A stretch of DNA of 64,000 nucleotides from contig VGZY01000006.1 in the NCBI GenBank assembly GCA_016872355.1, forward strand, positions 1-64,000, given 5' to 3'. The DNA is from SAR202 cluster bacterium. Its GTDB lineage: Bacteria; Chloroflexota; Dehalococcoidia; Lucifugimonadales; VGZY01. Under the pieces are notes generated by a model. It did not search any database, was not told where the DNA came from, and saw nothing but the letters and a program-made list of their open reading frames with translations. The position numbers and the translations under genes are program-made. Of the stretch, positions 8,748-16,931 are shown piece by piece. Each line of letters opens with the position of its first letter. Positions within the stretch are counted from its first letter, which is position 1.

Positions 8748-9126
8748 TCAAGTACATCCCATCACATTTCAAATGACAGCCGCTCGTTTGTTTACCGTGT
8801 GGCGGTTGGCGAGGCGATTCCTAATATAAACGGACCAGGTCAAAATCAAATAGACTAGGCCTTCCGTACGCTGCGCCGCATCGTACTACAGATGCTGTCC
8901 GAATATCAACAAAGACGCTCGGTCCGGCGCCGTACCTGTTCAGCTACAGAATCTGAGCGCATTTGGCCTCATACAACGGGGTACTTTATCAGCGGCGAGA
9001 TTTCATTGCCATGCCTGACGCCGCACTTCCCGTTACAACTCCGTTACAGCGCTGCACTTGCCCAAAGCGCCGGACGCGTATATCCTCTCAACTCGCACTC
9101 GCACCTTTTAAGGCAGGTCTGATCGA
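8748..9126. other. Intergenic upstream of crcB; no riboswitch found
   Basis: No coding frame is supported. I looked for the fluoride-riboswitch consensus (GGnGAUGG then a distal CUGAUGACUCCU-like segment) ahead of crcB and did not find it. An AAGGCAGG lies about 9 bases before the crcB start. Confidence 0.6.
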
Positions 9127-9498
9127 ATGTCAGAGTGGTTTCTAGTCGCCGCCGGCGGCGCTTTGGGAACGATGGCAAGGCACGGGCTCACAAGATACGC
9201 GGCCAGCTCATGGGGCTCACCAACGCTGGGGACGTTCGTCATAAACGTCGCCGGCTCGTTTGTGCTCGGAATACTGATGGGGGTCCTCTCCCAAAGGACG
9301 ACTGTGGGCCCGGAAGTCAGGTGGCTTCTCGCTGTCGGGTTCCTCGGCGGCTTCACCACTTTCTCAACGCTGACGGCCGCCTCGGCGCAGCTTGCCCTCG
9401 ACGGCGACATTCCCAGGGCGGCGCTGAACGTGGGCGGGAGCATCGCAGCCGGTCTGGCGGCCGCCTTTGCCGGCCTACTTCTCGGCAGGGCGGTGTAG
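9127..9498 (+). CDS. crcB: Fluoride channel CrcB/Fluc
   Basis: 123 residues, typical length. Fluc proteins are dual-topology dimers that export fluoride through the inner membrane. The family signatures GGALGTMARHGL, GTFVINVAGSFVLG and VGFLGGFTTFST are present, including the conserved Asn in the first half and the Phe/Thr box in the second. Four hydrophobic helices fit. A single gene implies a homodimer. It is followed by a very strong terminator. Confidence 0.96.
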   Translation: MSEWFLVAAGGALGTMARHGLTRYAASSWGSPTLGTFVINVAGSFVLGILMGVLSQRTTVGPEVRWLLAVGFLGGFTTFSTLTAASAQLALDGDIPRAALNVGGSIAAGLAAAFAGLLLGRAV

Positions 9499-9568
9499 GC
9501 GGCCCTGCAGAGCGCTCCGAGCCTCAGATTACATGAGATCGTTCGCCTCACGCCATCGTGGAAGCACC

Positions 9569-9629
9569 CTCCAGCAGGCAAATTGAAGGCCCCGTCGGTC
9601 CGGCGGGGCCTTCAATTTGCCTGCTGGAG
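9569..9629. terminator. Bidirectional terminator with perfect 26-bp arms
   Basis: Positions 9569-9594 and 9604-9629 are exact reverse complements around a 9-base loop. The centre is GC-rich (ggccccg/cggggcc) and the lower stem carries aaattgaa/ttcaattt, so T-rich segments follow the GC core in both directions. It separates convergent crcB and the ABM gene. Confidence 0.9.
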
Positions 9630-9639
9630 CTGGCTCTTG

Positions 9640-9972
9640 CTACAGGTTCCAGGAGTGAAGGACGTTTTGCAGGCTGCCGATGCGGGTCTCGGTCACATCC
9701 AGCACCTGCGTGAACACCTCTTTGTGGATGGGCCTGGCGGCCCACGCCGCCCGCTCTTCCTCCGACTTCCACACCGAGATCACCTCGAACGAGTGCTTCG
9801 GTACCGGCACGTTGAGCTTCTTGAGCTCCTCTTCCTTGTACGGGGTGAGCATAATCGCCGTGATGAACCCGGGCTGCTTGGCCATCGCGTCCATCCACTT
9901 ATCGATGATCGCGGCCTTGAGCTCCTTTTCCTTACCGTGTTTCGGAACGAACTGGAGGTGAAGCGTAATCAT
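9640..9972 (-). CDS. Antibiotic biosynthesis monooxygenase (ABM)-fold protein
   Basis: 110 residues. ABM proteins are small ferredoxin-like dimers that include quinol oxygenases and heme-degrading enzymes. The frame shows the alternating pattern of the fold: MITLHLQFVPKHGKEKEL, a PGFITAIMLTP strand, then FEVISVWKSEEERAAWAARP, which matches the conserved 'W...edf.aw..sp' region. It lies four bases after an amidohydrolase gene and is probably cotranscribed with it. The substrate is unknown. Confidence 0.8.
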   Translation of the reverse strand: MITLHLQFVPKHGKEKELKAAIIDKWMDAMAKQPGFITAIMLTPYKEEELKKLNVPVPKHSFEVISVWKSEEERAAWAARPIHKEVFTQVLDVTETRIGSLQNVLHSWNL

Positions 9973-9976
9973 TCCG

Positions 9977-10717
9977 TTACCCCTTGATCCTGAAGACTTC
10001 CAGCGCCGTGCCGCCCATGACCATGGCCTCGTCCTCTTTCTTCAGCCCCAGCGTCTTGACTAGCGCCTTCGCGACCGGCACGTTCGGCGGCAGGTCGGAG
10101 CCGAACATAACCCTGTTCGCCCCCAGCGTCTTGATCATGCCGTTCACCTGGGGGAAGCCGCAGCCGGAGAACTCCAGCGTTACCTGCGGGAACCTGTCGG
10201 CTACCGCAATCGCCTCGCCGGTGAAGATAGCGTACCCGGCATGGGCCAGGACCACGCGCACCTTCGGGAACTTCTTGAGCTGGCCCGAAACGGCCGAAGG
10301 GGCTGCGAACGGGATGCCGGGGCCGGTGTGGATCATAACCGGGATATCCAGATGGGAGGCAGATTCGAAGATCGTGGTGCCGTCCACGCCTCCCGGGTTT
10401 ACTGCGTGCCCGATGGTGTGCATCTTCACGCCAACAAAGCCAAGCTGCTTCACGCAACGGCTCAGCTCGCTGAAGTACGCCGCCTTGTCCTGGTGCGGAT
10501 TTATGCTGGCGATGCCGTAGAACCGGCCAGGGTTGCGCTTGGCCATTGCGGAGATCATGTCGTGCACCTTCGAAGTCGGGTCGGCGCCGGGGTAGGGCTG
10601 CACGAGGTTTGTATCGATTCCGTTATTGTTCATCTGGGTGAGCAGCTCCTGCTCTTCGGTGTTCAGGTCGAACACCCGGCAGGGGCCGAGGTGGCTGTGC
10701 GCGTCGATAGTGGGCAT
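9977..10717 (-). CDS. Amidohydrolase-family metal hydrolase/decarboxylase (Amidohydro_2)
   Basis: 246 residues, a TIM-barrel member of the ACMS-decarboxylase-like amidohydrolases. Metal-site motifs are visible: the DAHSHLG start (H-x-H), KMHTIGHA, IHTGPG, LAHAGY and GSDLPPN near the C terminus. This group contains decarboxylases and lactonases of aromatic breakdown. The ABM gene follows directly, which would suit a short ring-oxidation or ring-opening step, but this is inference. Confidence 0.85.
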   Translation of the reverse strand: MPTIDAHSHLGPCRVFDLNTEEQELLTQMNNNGIDTNLVQPYPGADPTSKVHDMISAMAKRNPGRFYGIASINPHQDKAAYFSELSRCVKQLGFVGVKMHTIGHAVNPGGVDGTTIFESASHLDIPVMIHTGPGIPFAAPSAVSGQLKKFPKVRVVLAHAGYAIFTGEAIAVADRFPQVTLEFSGCGFPQVNGMIKTLGANRVMFGSDLPPNVPVAKALVKTLGLKKEDEAMVMGGTALEVFRIKG

Positions 10718-11028
10718 GTTTACCTATAATAGCGTTATTGGTGCGGTCTAGGGATGTTATCCAATGCGCTGCGCCTATGTCAACGAACGATAACGAAATA
10801 CGAAAGGAATTTCATGAGTAGGCACACGGCTAGACTAATTCCGTAGTGTTAGGCAAAATAGTTACGAAATGCTCCGCCTTTTTGAGGCCCCGTTGACAAG
10901 CCAAATCATACTGTGTATCGTGGAAAATAGGGTGAGTGTACCCTTTCTCGATTCTTATCTATGTAACCCGGGATATGATGCGATTGCCTATATAACCAGC
11001 TTCTATATGTTGTAGTCAGGAGGGGAAT
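10718..11028. other. Divergent intergenic region, AT-rich
   Basis: About 310 bp separate the amidohydrolase (minus) and the GNAT-kinase fusion (plus). Apart from a possible promoter at 10893-10921 and an AGGAGGGG ribosome site just before 11029, no gene or stable hairpin is evident. Confidence 0.6.
10893..10921 (+). promoter_or_regulatory. Possible promoter of the GNAT-kinase gene
   Basis: TTGACA at 10893-10898, a 17-bp spacer and TATCGT at 10916-10921. The -35 is perfect and the -10 matches four of six positions. It would give a leader of about 100 bases. Confidence 0.4.
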
Positions 11029-12327
11029 ATGCTACCAATCGTGACGCTGACAGATGTCTCGCGAGATGACGTCGATCGCATTGCGTGGTGGCTTGAGGAC
11101 CGGGAGCTCTCTTCCAGGTGGTTGGGTCACTACGGCTGCGGGGACCCTGTGCACCGTGGCTACGACCCCGTACGAATGCTTGAGGCCGCCCAGTGGGAAT
11201 GGGACAGCGTATTCGGCGACCCCAATCGACGTATCTACTCGATTTACAACGACAAGAGTGAGCACATCGGCGAATGCCAGCTCATCCTCAATGGTCACGG
11301 TGACGCTGAGCTCTCTCTGATGATCGGCCGCAAGGACCTCTGGCACCACGGATTTGGCACCTCCACCGTTCTTATCATGCTCGACAAAGTCTTCGGCGAG
11401 CTCGGCATGGACAAGGCATGGGTCAACCTGCCTGAAGACAATATCCCCGCGATGGGCCTGTTTGAAAAGTTCGGCTTCTCGAAGGAGAACACCCGGGAGC
11501 TTTGCAGGCGAGCGGATGGCAGCACCTTCAGCGCCCGCATCCTGGCGATGAAGGTGGAGCAGTATCGCAGGTCCCGCAGAGGCGACCATTCAAGGCAGTC
11601 GGTTCCTGTTATCACGGTGACCGGCCTACCGGGCACTGGCTCGGAGGAAGTCGGCAAGGAGATCGCGAAGATGCTCTCCGTCCGGTTCATGGACGGCGAG
11701 ATATCCGAAGCCCTTTGCCAGAGGCTGATGTGCACGGCCGCCGAACTTGAGGCCTTTGAAGGCAGCTACCGCTCCTTCTGGAGCCGCATCATGAACTCGA
11801 TCTTAGTTCCTATGGAGTGGTCGGCGACCTACGACGCCGGCTACCAGGGCTTCGCGACAGAGCATATGATGGACTACACCACAGTCCTCCAGGAGCACAT
11901 CACCAAGAAGTCCTACCTAGAGCGCCTGTCCCGCGTTATCAGGCGCTATGCGGCGGAGGGCAATGTCGTCCTCCACTCGCACGGCAGCCACCTGCTCATC
12001 CCGTCCACGGTCCCGGCGCTCAACGTCTATATCACGGCTTCCCATGAGACGCGCACCCAGCGTATCGCCGGAGAGCAGGACGTGACGGCGGGCCAGGCCG
12101 GCCGCTGGATCAATACCACGGACAAGGAAACGAAGTCCATCTTCAAGAACCTCTTCGGCCACGAGCTCGAGGACTCCGCGAAGTTCGATCTGACAATCAA
12201 CATGGACCGCATGACCCCAAAGGCTGCGGCCGAAATGATCGTCGGCGCGATCGTCAAGGCGGCCTCGAGCATCCAGACGGCAGTGGACGCGCAAATCAAC
12301 CAGGCCATCGGCGCCGCGCTGAAGTAA
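11029..12327 (+). CDS. GNAT acetyltransferase fused to a cytidylate-kinase-like domain
   Basis: 432 residues. Residues about 1-190 are GNAT-like: GECQLILNGHGDAELSLMIG, then the acetyl-CoA loop region WHHGFGTSTVLIML and the AWVNLPEDNIPAMGLFEKFGF block typical of RimI-type enzymes. From V192 a second domain begins with VITVTGLPGTGSEEVGKEIAK (P-loop from G199) and continues with RFMDGEISEALCQRL, a QEHITKKSYL stretch, RYAAEGNVVLHSHGSHLL, and TASHETRTQRIAG, which match the cytidylate-kinase-like family (Cytidylate_kin2). The strong AGGAGGGG supports the start. A strong terminator follows. Substrates of both halves are unknown. Confidence 0.85.
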   Translation: MLPIVTLTDVSRDDVDRIAWWLEDRELSSRWLGHYGCGDPVHRGYDPVRMLEAAQWEWDSVFGDPNRRIYSIYNDKSEHIGECQLILNGHGDAELSLMIGRKDLWHHGFGTSTVLIMLDKVFGELGMDKAWVNLPEDNIPAMGLFEKFGFSKENTRELCRRADGSTFSARILAMKVEQYRRSRRGDHSRQSVPVITVTGLPGTGSEEVGKEIAKMLSVRFMDGEISEALCQRLMCTAAELEAFEGSYRSFWSRIMNSILVPMEWSATYDAGYQGFATEHMMDYTTVLQEHITKKSYLERLSRVIRRYAAEGNVVLHSHGSHLLIPSTVPALNVYITASHETRTQRIAGEQDVTAGQAGRWINTTDKETKSIFKNLFGHELEDSAKFDLTINMDRMTPKAAAEMIVGAIVKAASSIQTAVDAQINQAIGAALK

Positions 12328-12345
12328 GCGATATAGGCGAATCGA

Positions 12346-12391
12346 AAGAAAGAAGACGGCCCCGAACTCGCTCGGGGCCGTCTTCTTTCTT
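12346..12391 (+). terminator. Terminator with 20-bp perfect arms
   Basis: Arms at 12346-12365 and 12372-12391 around a 6-base loop, with GC core acggcccc and T-rich lower strand. It serves the fusion gene and may also serve the convergent GNAT gene. Confidence 0.9.
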
Positions 12392-12409
12392 GCTTTGTTC
12401 GCTCAGCCG

Positions 12410-12958
12410 CTATCGTCCGCCACGCGCCTTCTTCCAGTCCTCGCGCAGGATGGCGTAGCAATACACGTCGATGCGCTCGCCTCGCACCACATCGTGGCTG
12501 CGGAGGCACCCTTCCAGCGACATGCCGGACTTGATCATCACGCGCAGGGAGCCAAGGTTCCGCACATCGGCCCGCGCGTGCACCTTCGCCAGACCCAGCG
12601 TGCCGAATCCCCAGTCCGTAACGGCCTTCACCGCCTCAGTCACCAGTCCCTTGCCCCAGAGGTCCTTAGCTAGTGAGTACCCGACCTCTCCGATGTTGCG
12701 CGCCGGGTCGAATCCAAGCTCCACGGCGCCGACGCATTTGCCGTCGTAGACAACTGCGAATGTCGAGCACTTTGACTTATCCTCGATTAGCTTCCGGGCT
12801 ACAAATTCCACGACGTGCTCCCGCAGGTATGGCTGCGGAACGGGCAGGTACCGCGCCCAGTCAGGCTCGCTTGCATAGGAGTAGACATCGTCTACATCCT
12901 TGATCTCAAAGGGGCGAAGCAGCAGGCGTGAAGTCTGGAGGGTGGTCCGCTCAGGCAT
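12410..12958 (-). CDS. RimJ/RimL-type GNAT N-acetyltransferase
   Basis: 182 residues. The start TSRLLLRPFEIKDVDDVYSY, the central GAVELGFDPARNIGEVGYSL and the acetyl-CoA site LWGKGLVTEAVKAVTDWGF are standard for Acetyltransf_3 enzymes, which acetylate ribosomal protein N-termini, amino-sugars or drugs. It is the downstream member of a tandem pair with the gene ending at 12981 and clearly arose by duplication. Substrate unknown. Confidence 0.88.
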   Translation of the reverse strand: MPERTTLQTSRLLLRPFEIKDVDDVYSYASEPDWARYLPVPQPYLREHVVEFVARKLIEDKSKCSTFAVVYDGKCVGAVELGFDPARNIGEVGYSLAKDLWGKGLVTEAVKAVTDWGFGTLGLAKVHARADVRNLGSLRVMIKSGMSLEGCLRSHDVVRGERIDVYCYAILREDWKKARGGR

Positions 12959-12980
12959 ATTAAGAGTCCTCGAGAGAGTG

Positions 12981-13538
12981 CTATCGGACGGAGCTCGGGG
13001 CCTGCGCGGGCTGCCACTCCTCGCGGAGTATGCCGTACAGGTAGTCGTCGCGTCGCTCGCCGTGGTACACGTAGTGCTTCCGCAGCAGTCCCTCGCGCTT
13101 CATGCCTATCTTCTCCATGACGCGCCAGGAGCCCGCGTTCTCCACACCGCACCGCGCGTGTATCTTTTCGACGCCAAGCTCTGTGAAGCCCCAGTCTACC
13201 ACAGCGCGCGCCGCCTCAGTGGCGATGCCTTTTCCCCAGTGTGAACTGCCGATGCCGTACCCAAGCCCGGCGATGTTGTTGCCCCTCTCCAGCCGGATGT
13301 TGATCCCGCCGATGGCATGCCCTTCGTATTCAATGGCCCATTGAGGGTGGACGCTCCAGTCGGTGAGGACGCAGATCGCGAGGAACTGCTCGGCGTGGCG
13401 GCGGGTATAGGGCCGGGGCAGCGCCAGGTAGCGGGAGAACTCGGGATCGGAGGCATAGGCGAACGCATCGTCGATGTCCGTCAGCCGGTGTGGGCGCAGG
13501 ACCAGTCGATTGGTGTGTAGAGAGATTGGGGCAGCCAT
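12981..13538 (-). CDS. RimJ/RimL-type GNAT N-acetyltransferase, paralogue
   Basis: 185 residues. It aligns throughout with the next gene downstream: TNRLVLRPHRLTDIDDAFAY, SHWGKGIATEAARAVVDWGF, and ARCGVENAGSWRVMEKIGM. The two are on the same strand 22 bp apart, so a local duplication and shared transcript are likely. The acetyl-CoA binding loop is intact. Substrate unknown. Confidence 0.88.
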   Translation of the reverse strand: MAAPISLHTNRLVLRPHRLTDIDDAFAYASDPEFSRYLALPRPYTRRHAEQFLAICVLTDWSVHPQWAIEYEGHAIGGINIRLERGNNIAGLGYGIGSSHWGKGIATEAARAVVDWGFTELGVEKIHARCGVENAGSWRVMEKIGMKREGLLRKHYVYHGERRDDYLYGILREEWQPAQAPSSVR

Positions 13539-13567
13539 ACCCGGTTTGTTCCTGCGATTCTAACGAG

Positions 13568-13603
13568 CTGCACGACCTCTACGAATTCGTACAGGTCGTG
13601 CAG
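13568..13603 (-). terminator. Stem-loop after tpx
   Basis: Arms ctgcacgacct (13568-13578) and aggtcgtgcag (13593-13603), 14-base loop with the internal palindrome cgaattcg. It lies 20 bp beyond the tpx stop in the minus direction. No strong T-run, so termination is probable rather than sure. Confidence 0.55.
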
Positions 13604-13622
13604 GTCGTAACCTCAATAGCCC

Positions 13623-14144
13623 TTACCCCAGCGCTTCCTTGACCGCCACCATCGCCGCGTCAAAGTCGGGGAACTGCGACTGGTCGGGCACGTACTCGAC
13701 GTGGCGGACCAGGTCGTTGCGGTCGATCACGAACACCGCGCGGCCCGTGAGGCCCGTCTCCTTCACGTGCACGCCGTACTTGTCCTGGAAGTCGCGCTCG
13801 CGGTAGTCGGAGATTGTCGTCACGTTCTTGAGGTTGTTCGCCGTGCAGCACCGCGCCTGCGCAAACGGCAGGTCCATGCTGATCGTCACCATCGCCACCT
13901 TGTCGCCGAACTCGCCGACGAGCTCGTTGAACTTGATGGTCTCCTTCTCACAGACCCCTGTATCCAGGGACGGCACGGACGCAATCATCCGCACCTTGCC
14001 GGCGAACTCCTTCGAGCTCACCGCCCTGAGGCCCTGGCCCACGGCTACAAACTCCGGCGCGCGCTGGCCGATCTTTATCTCCGGCCCGATGAGCGTCATC
14101 GGGTTCCCGCGAATCTTGTATACGTCTGTTCTTTCCTGCGGCAT
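13623..14144 (-). CDS. tpx: Thiol peroxidase Tpx
   Basis: 173 residues. Tpx is an atypical 2-Cys peroxiredoxin reduced by thioredoxin. The early YKIRGNPMTLIGPEIKIGQ matches the family N terminus and supports the start at 14144. The peroxidatic Cys lies in VPSLDTGVCEKET; the usual sequence is VPSLDTPVC. The resolving Cys region reads FAQARCC, with two adjacent cysteines where the family has one after FAQ-K-R. The substitution of Pro by Gly next to the peroxidatic Cys and the double Cys are minor departures. Confidence 0.93.
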   Translation of the reverse strand: MPQERTDVYKIRGNPMTLIGPEIKIGQRAPEFVAVGQGLRAVSSKEFAGKVRMIASVPSLDTGVCEKETIKFNELVGEFGDKVAMVTISMDLPFAQARCCTANNLKNVTTISDYRERDFQDKYGVHVKETGLTGRAVFVIDRNDLVRHVEYVPDQSQFPDFDAAMVAVKEALG

Positions 14145-14282
14145 TTGGCAGCCCCCGGTTAAAGTTCATTCCTGAAGTGCCGCCTATTATCCGGCCCACT
14201 CCGGCAACCGTCAAATTCCCCCGTGTTATAATTCGCGTCCATCAAAATCTGCGTAATTCGTGGACTGGCTTCAGGAGGCCGC

Positions 14283-15086
14283 ATGGACCTCTCAGATAAA
14301 GTTGCTATAGTGACCGGCGGGGGACGAGGAATCGGTCGTGGGATCGTACTGGTGCTCGCCCGGCAGGGCGCCAGCGTCGTCGTGACGGACATCAACGCTG
14401 TCGATGCGGAGCGCACCGCCGCGGAGGTGGACCCGCTGGGCCGGCAGTCCATGTCCGTGGCGCTGGACGTTACCGACCAGCCCTCGGTGGACGCGATGGT
14501 GAAGGCGGTTGTGGAGCGCCACGGCAGGGTGGACGTGCTCGTCAACAACGCGGGCGTTGTGGGCGCGCCGGGGTGGGAAGAACGGGGAGGGAAGCTTAGC
14601 GAGATGGACTGGGACCTGGTCTACGCCGTGAACGTGAAGGGCATGGCAAGGGTGACGCAGGCCGTGACTGATCATATGCGCCCTCGCAGGTACGGCAAGG
14701 TGGTCAATATCGCGTCTGTCGCCGGGCGCAAAGGCACGGTAACCAGCTATGCCTATAGCACGTCCAAGGCAGCGGTCATTAACATGACTCAGTCCCAGGC
14801 GCAGGAGCTCGCGCCGTTCAGTATCAACGTGAACGCCGTATGTCCCGGCCTGATCTGGAGCCCGCTGTGGGAGCGGATCGGCGCCAGGTGGGCTGCCGCC
14901 AACCCGCAGTACCATGGAATGACCGCCCGGCAGGTCTTCGATGACTTCGTTCGCCTTCGCACGCCGCTGGGCAGGGAGCAGAGCCCCGAGGACATCGGCA
15001 ACGCCGTCGCATTCCTTGCCTCCGACTTCGCCTCCAACATTACCGGCCAGGCACTGAACGTTGACGGCGGGTCGATGATGAACTAG
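14283..15086 (+). CDS. Short-chain dehydrogenase/reductase (FabG-like SDR)
   Basis: 267 residues. The Rossmann motif TGGGRGIGRG (12-21), the NNAGV motif, catalytic Ser in VNIASVAG and the Y-x3-K pair in YAYSTSKAAV are all present, and the C terminus NVDGGSMMN is typical. It would reduce a carbonyl or oxidise an alcohol with NAD(P). An AGGAGG lies just before the ATG. The Asp after the second strand (VTDINAV) points to NAD preference. It may not be FabG itself since no fatty-acid genes are nearby. Confidence 0.9.
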   Translation: MDLSDKVAIVTGGGRGIGRGIVLVLARQGASVVVTDINAVDAERTAAEVDPLGRQSMSVALDVTDQPSVDAMVKAVVERHGRVDVLVNNAGVVGAPGWEERGGKLSEMDWDLVYAVNVKGMARVTQAVTDHMRPRRYGKVVNIASVAGRKGTVTSYAYSTSKAAVINMTQSQAQELAPFSINVNAVCPGLIWSPLWERIGARWAAANPQYHGMTARQVFDDFVRLRTPLGREQSPEDIGNAVAFLASDFASNITGQALNVDGGSMMN

Positions 15087-15119
15087 GGCAGAGCACGGCA
15101 TAACGGGAGAAGACGAAGA

Positions 15120-15674
15120 ATGTTTTCGCAAAGGATCGATGAGGACGTTGAGCTGAAACTGCTGGAGGTGAAGAACGCGGAGGCGATGCACGCGCTGACC
15201 TCCACGAACAATGCGCACCTCAAGCAGTGGCTCCCCGCGCGCGACACCGAGCGCACGCTGCCTGAGACGCGCCAGCTCATCCGCGACTTCATGCAGGCGT
15301 TCGTGGACGGCACGGGCGTGGAGTGCGGCATCTAGTACAGAGGCAGGTTCGCGGGCATCATCGGCTGCCGCCGCATCAGCCCGACCCACCGCCGCACGGT
15401 CGTCGGCTACTGGCTCGGTGCGGGCTTTGAGGGGAAGGGGCTGGTCACGAAGGCGTTCACGGCAATGCTGGACCACGCCTTCGGCGAGCTCAGGCTCAAC
15501 CGAGTGGAGGTCTTCTGCGCCACGGACAACGTCAAGAGCAGGGCCATACCGGAGCGTCTGGGCTTCAAGCAGGAGGACGTGATACGCCAGGCCGAGTGGC
15601 TCACAGACCACTACGTGGACCACGCCGTCTACAGCATCCTGGCGGAGGAATGGCGGGCGCGGCGGGCGAAATAG
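15120..15674 (+). pseudogene. RimJ/RimL-type GNAT acetyltransferase interrupted by one TAG
   Basis: The frame from ATG 15120 to the TAG at 15674 would give 184 residues but contains an in-frame TAG at 15333-15335. Before it: RIDEDVELKLLEVKNAEAMH and the helix ending VECGI. After it, without any shift: YRGRFAGIIGCRRI, VGYWLGAGFEGKGLVTKAF and the NVKSRAIPERLGF block, so the family is complete on both sides. A single change such as TGG, CAG or TAC to TAG explains it. It lies 33 bp after the SDR gene. It may be a recent pseudogene, a readthrough gene or a consensus error. Confidence 0.8.
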
Positions 15675-15693
15675 ACCTTCAAGGACGGAATCA

Positions 15694-15719
15694 AAAGCCC
15701 CGGCATGCGCTGGGGCTTT
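15694..15719. terminator. Short terminator between the GNAT gene and tRNA-Cys
   Basis: Arms aaagcccc (15694-15701) and ggggcttt (15712-15719), followed by ctt-gtt on the plus strand. It can serve the plus-strand genes and the tRNA transcript from the other side. Confidence 0.75.
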
Positions 15720-15734
15720 CTTGTTCGACTTTAT

Positions 15735-15810
15735 TGGAGGCGACGGGCGGATTCGAACCGCCGCATAGAGGTTTTGCAGACCTCCGCCTTAACCACTTGG
15801 CTACGTCGCC
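15735..15810 (-). tRNA. tRNA-Cys (GCA)
   Basis: On the minus strand the 7-bp acceptor stem GGCGACG/CGTCGCC closes, with discriminator U and an encoded CCA. The anticodon stem GAGGT/ACCTC holds the loop with anticodon GCA, and the T arm reads GGCGG-TTCGAAT-CCGCC. U73 is a known identity base for tRNA-Cys. Confidence 0.95.
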
Positions 15811-15824
15811 CTGTACAGAACTAA

Positions 15825-15911
15825 TGGTGCCGGAGGGGAGATTTGAACTCCCACAGCCTTGCGGCCACAGCGCCCTCAACGCTGCGTGTCTGCCAATTCC
15901 ACCACCCCGGC
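15825..15911 (-). tRNA. tRNA-Leu (GAG)
   Basis: Class II tRNA on the minus strand, with acceptor GCCGGGG/CTCCGGC (one G-U pair), discriminator A and encoded CCA. Anticodon stem CAGCG/CGCTG frames GAG, and a long variable arm is present. It is 14 bp upstream of tRNA-Cys and probably on the same transcript. Confidence 0.95.
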
Positions 15912-15960
15912 TCACCTGGACATGCCACGACAGCCGCGGCAATGCTCATTGCAGAAGACT

Positions 15961-15990
15961 ATTATAGCCAAGCCGAGCCAGATATGTCCA
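15961..15990 (-). promoter_or_regulatory. Promoter of the tRNA-Leu/tRNA-Cys transcript
   Basis: On the minus strand TGGACA (15985-15990), an 18-bp spacer and a perfect TATAAT (15961-15966). The predicted start is about 40 bases before the tRNA-Leu 5' end. Confidence 0.65.
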
Positions 15991-16018
15991 GAACGGTCGC
16001 TTGCGGACTTCAGGTGAC

Positions 16019-16888
16019 CTAGCTCACCGCCACGCCGGTCTGCCTGCCCACGCTCCTGATGTACATCTGCCCCTGGACGGTCTCGGCGAACGGGTAGTGC
16101 TCTGCGTGTATTGTGATATCCGTCCCGAGCGCTGCCATGCGGCGCAGCAGGGTGGGGTAGTCCAGCGTCCCCGTGCCCGGCACCGCCTCGTCGATGTGCG
16201 CGACGATCTTTCCGCCTCCGCTGAGAGTCACGTCCTTCGCGTGGATGCCTACTATCGCCTTTCCGAGAACGTCGAAGCACTCGTTGATCATCTCACCCGT
16301 GCGGTACGCAATGAACGGCGTGACGATGTTGACGGGGTCCAGCAGAATCTTGAGGCGGGGCGACTGCCCCTCGTCCAGCATCCGCTCCATGCGGGCCACC
16401 GAGCTAAGAGGGCTCATTGTGTGAGGGTGGCCTGCCACGTCCATCCCGGCGTCCTCCGCCATCTTGCACAGCTCGCGCACCCCGTTCATGCAGCTCTCCC
16501 ACACGTCCTCGTCCCACAGCCTGCCGGTGGTCCTGCCGTTGAGGATGCCAAACCCGACGAAGTGCGCTCCGAGTATCTTCGCAATCCTCAGCTGTCGGCG
16601 GTATAGGTTGATGGTGAACTCGTGGTCCGCCCGGTCAAACCCACCCAGGCCGCCCCAGGGGCGCGTGCCCTTGTAGAACCCGGTGAACTCCCCAACCCTC
16701 ATGCCGTTGTCGTCCAGGAACCGGCGCGCCTCCTGGGCGTTGTCGTCCGTCCACGAGTCCGGGACCCGGGTCACCGTGATAGTTTTGACGTCCATAGTCC
16801 GTGCCTTGCGGAGCAACTCCTGTCGCTCCGCTTCGCCCTCTTTGCCTATCTGCAGGTGCTGTGCGATGGGCGGGCTTAGCCTCAGCAT
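16019..16888 (-). CDS. Sugar phosphate isomerase/epimerase (AP-endonuclease-2 TIM barrel)
   Basis: 289 residues from ATG 16888, chosen because GGAGG lies 7 bases upstream; the frame runs open to 16942. Motifs fit the xylose-isomerase-like barrel: AKILGAHFVGFG, DVAGHPHTMSPL with metal-type His, KILLDPVNIVTPF, VGIHAKDVTL and the VPGTGTLDYPTLLRRM segment near the end. Such enzymes isomerise sugars or polyols with a divalent metal. Substrate unknown, and no transporter is adjacent. Confidence 0.82.
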   Translation of the reverse strand: MLRLSPPIAQHLQIGKEGEAERQELLRKARTMDVKTITVTRVPDSWTDDNAQEARRFLDDNGMRVGEFTGFYKGTRPWGGLGGFDRADHEFTINLYRRQLRIAKILGAHFVGFGILNGRTTGRLWDEDVWESCMNGVRELCKMAEDAGMDVAGHPHTMSPLSSVARMERMLDEGQSPRLKILLDPVNIVTPFIAYRTGEMINECFDVLGKAIVGIHAKDVTLSGGGKIVAHIDEAVPGTGTLDYPTLLRRMAALGTDITIHAEHYPFAETVQGQMYIRSVGRQTGVAVS

Positions 16889-16931
16889 ATTTCGCCTCCA
16901 CTTGCTTTCTTGTTGCATTGCTCTACCGGGA

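Noticed and set aside
8850-9126. Fluoride riboswitch ahead of crcB
   Set aside because: The GGnGAUGG and distal conserved segments were not found.
14292-15623. Minus-strand frame of 443 codons
   Set aside because: Shadow of the SDR and GNAT genes, which have clear motifs on the plus strand.
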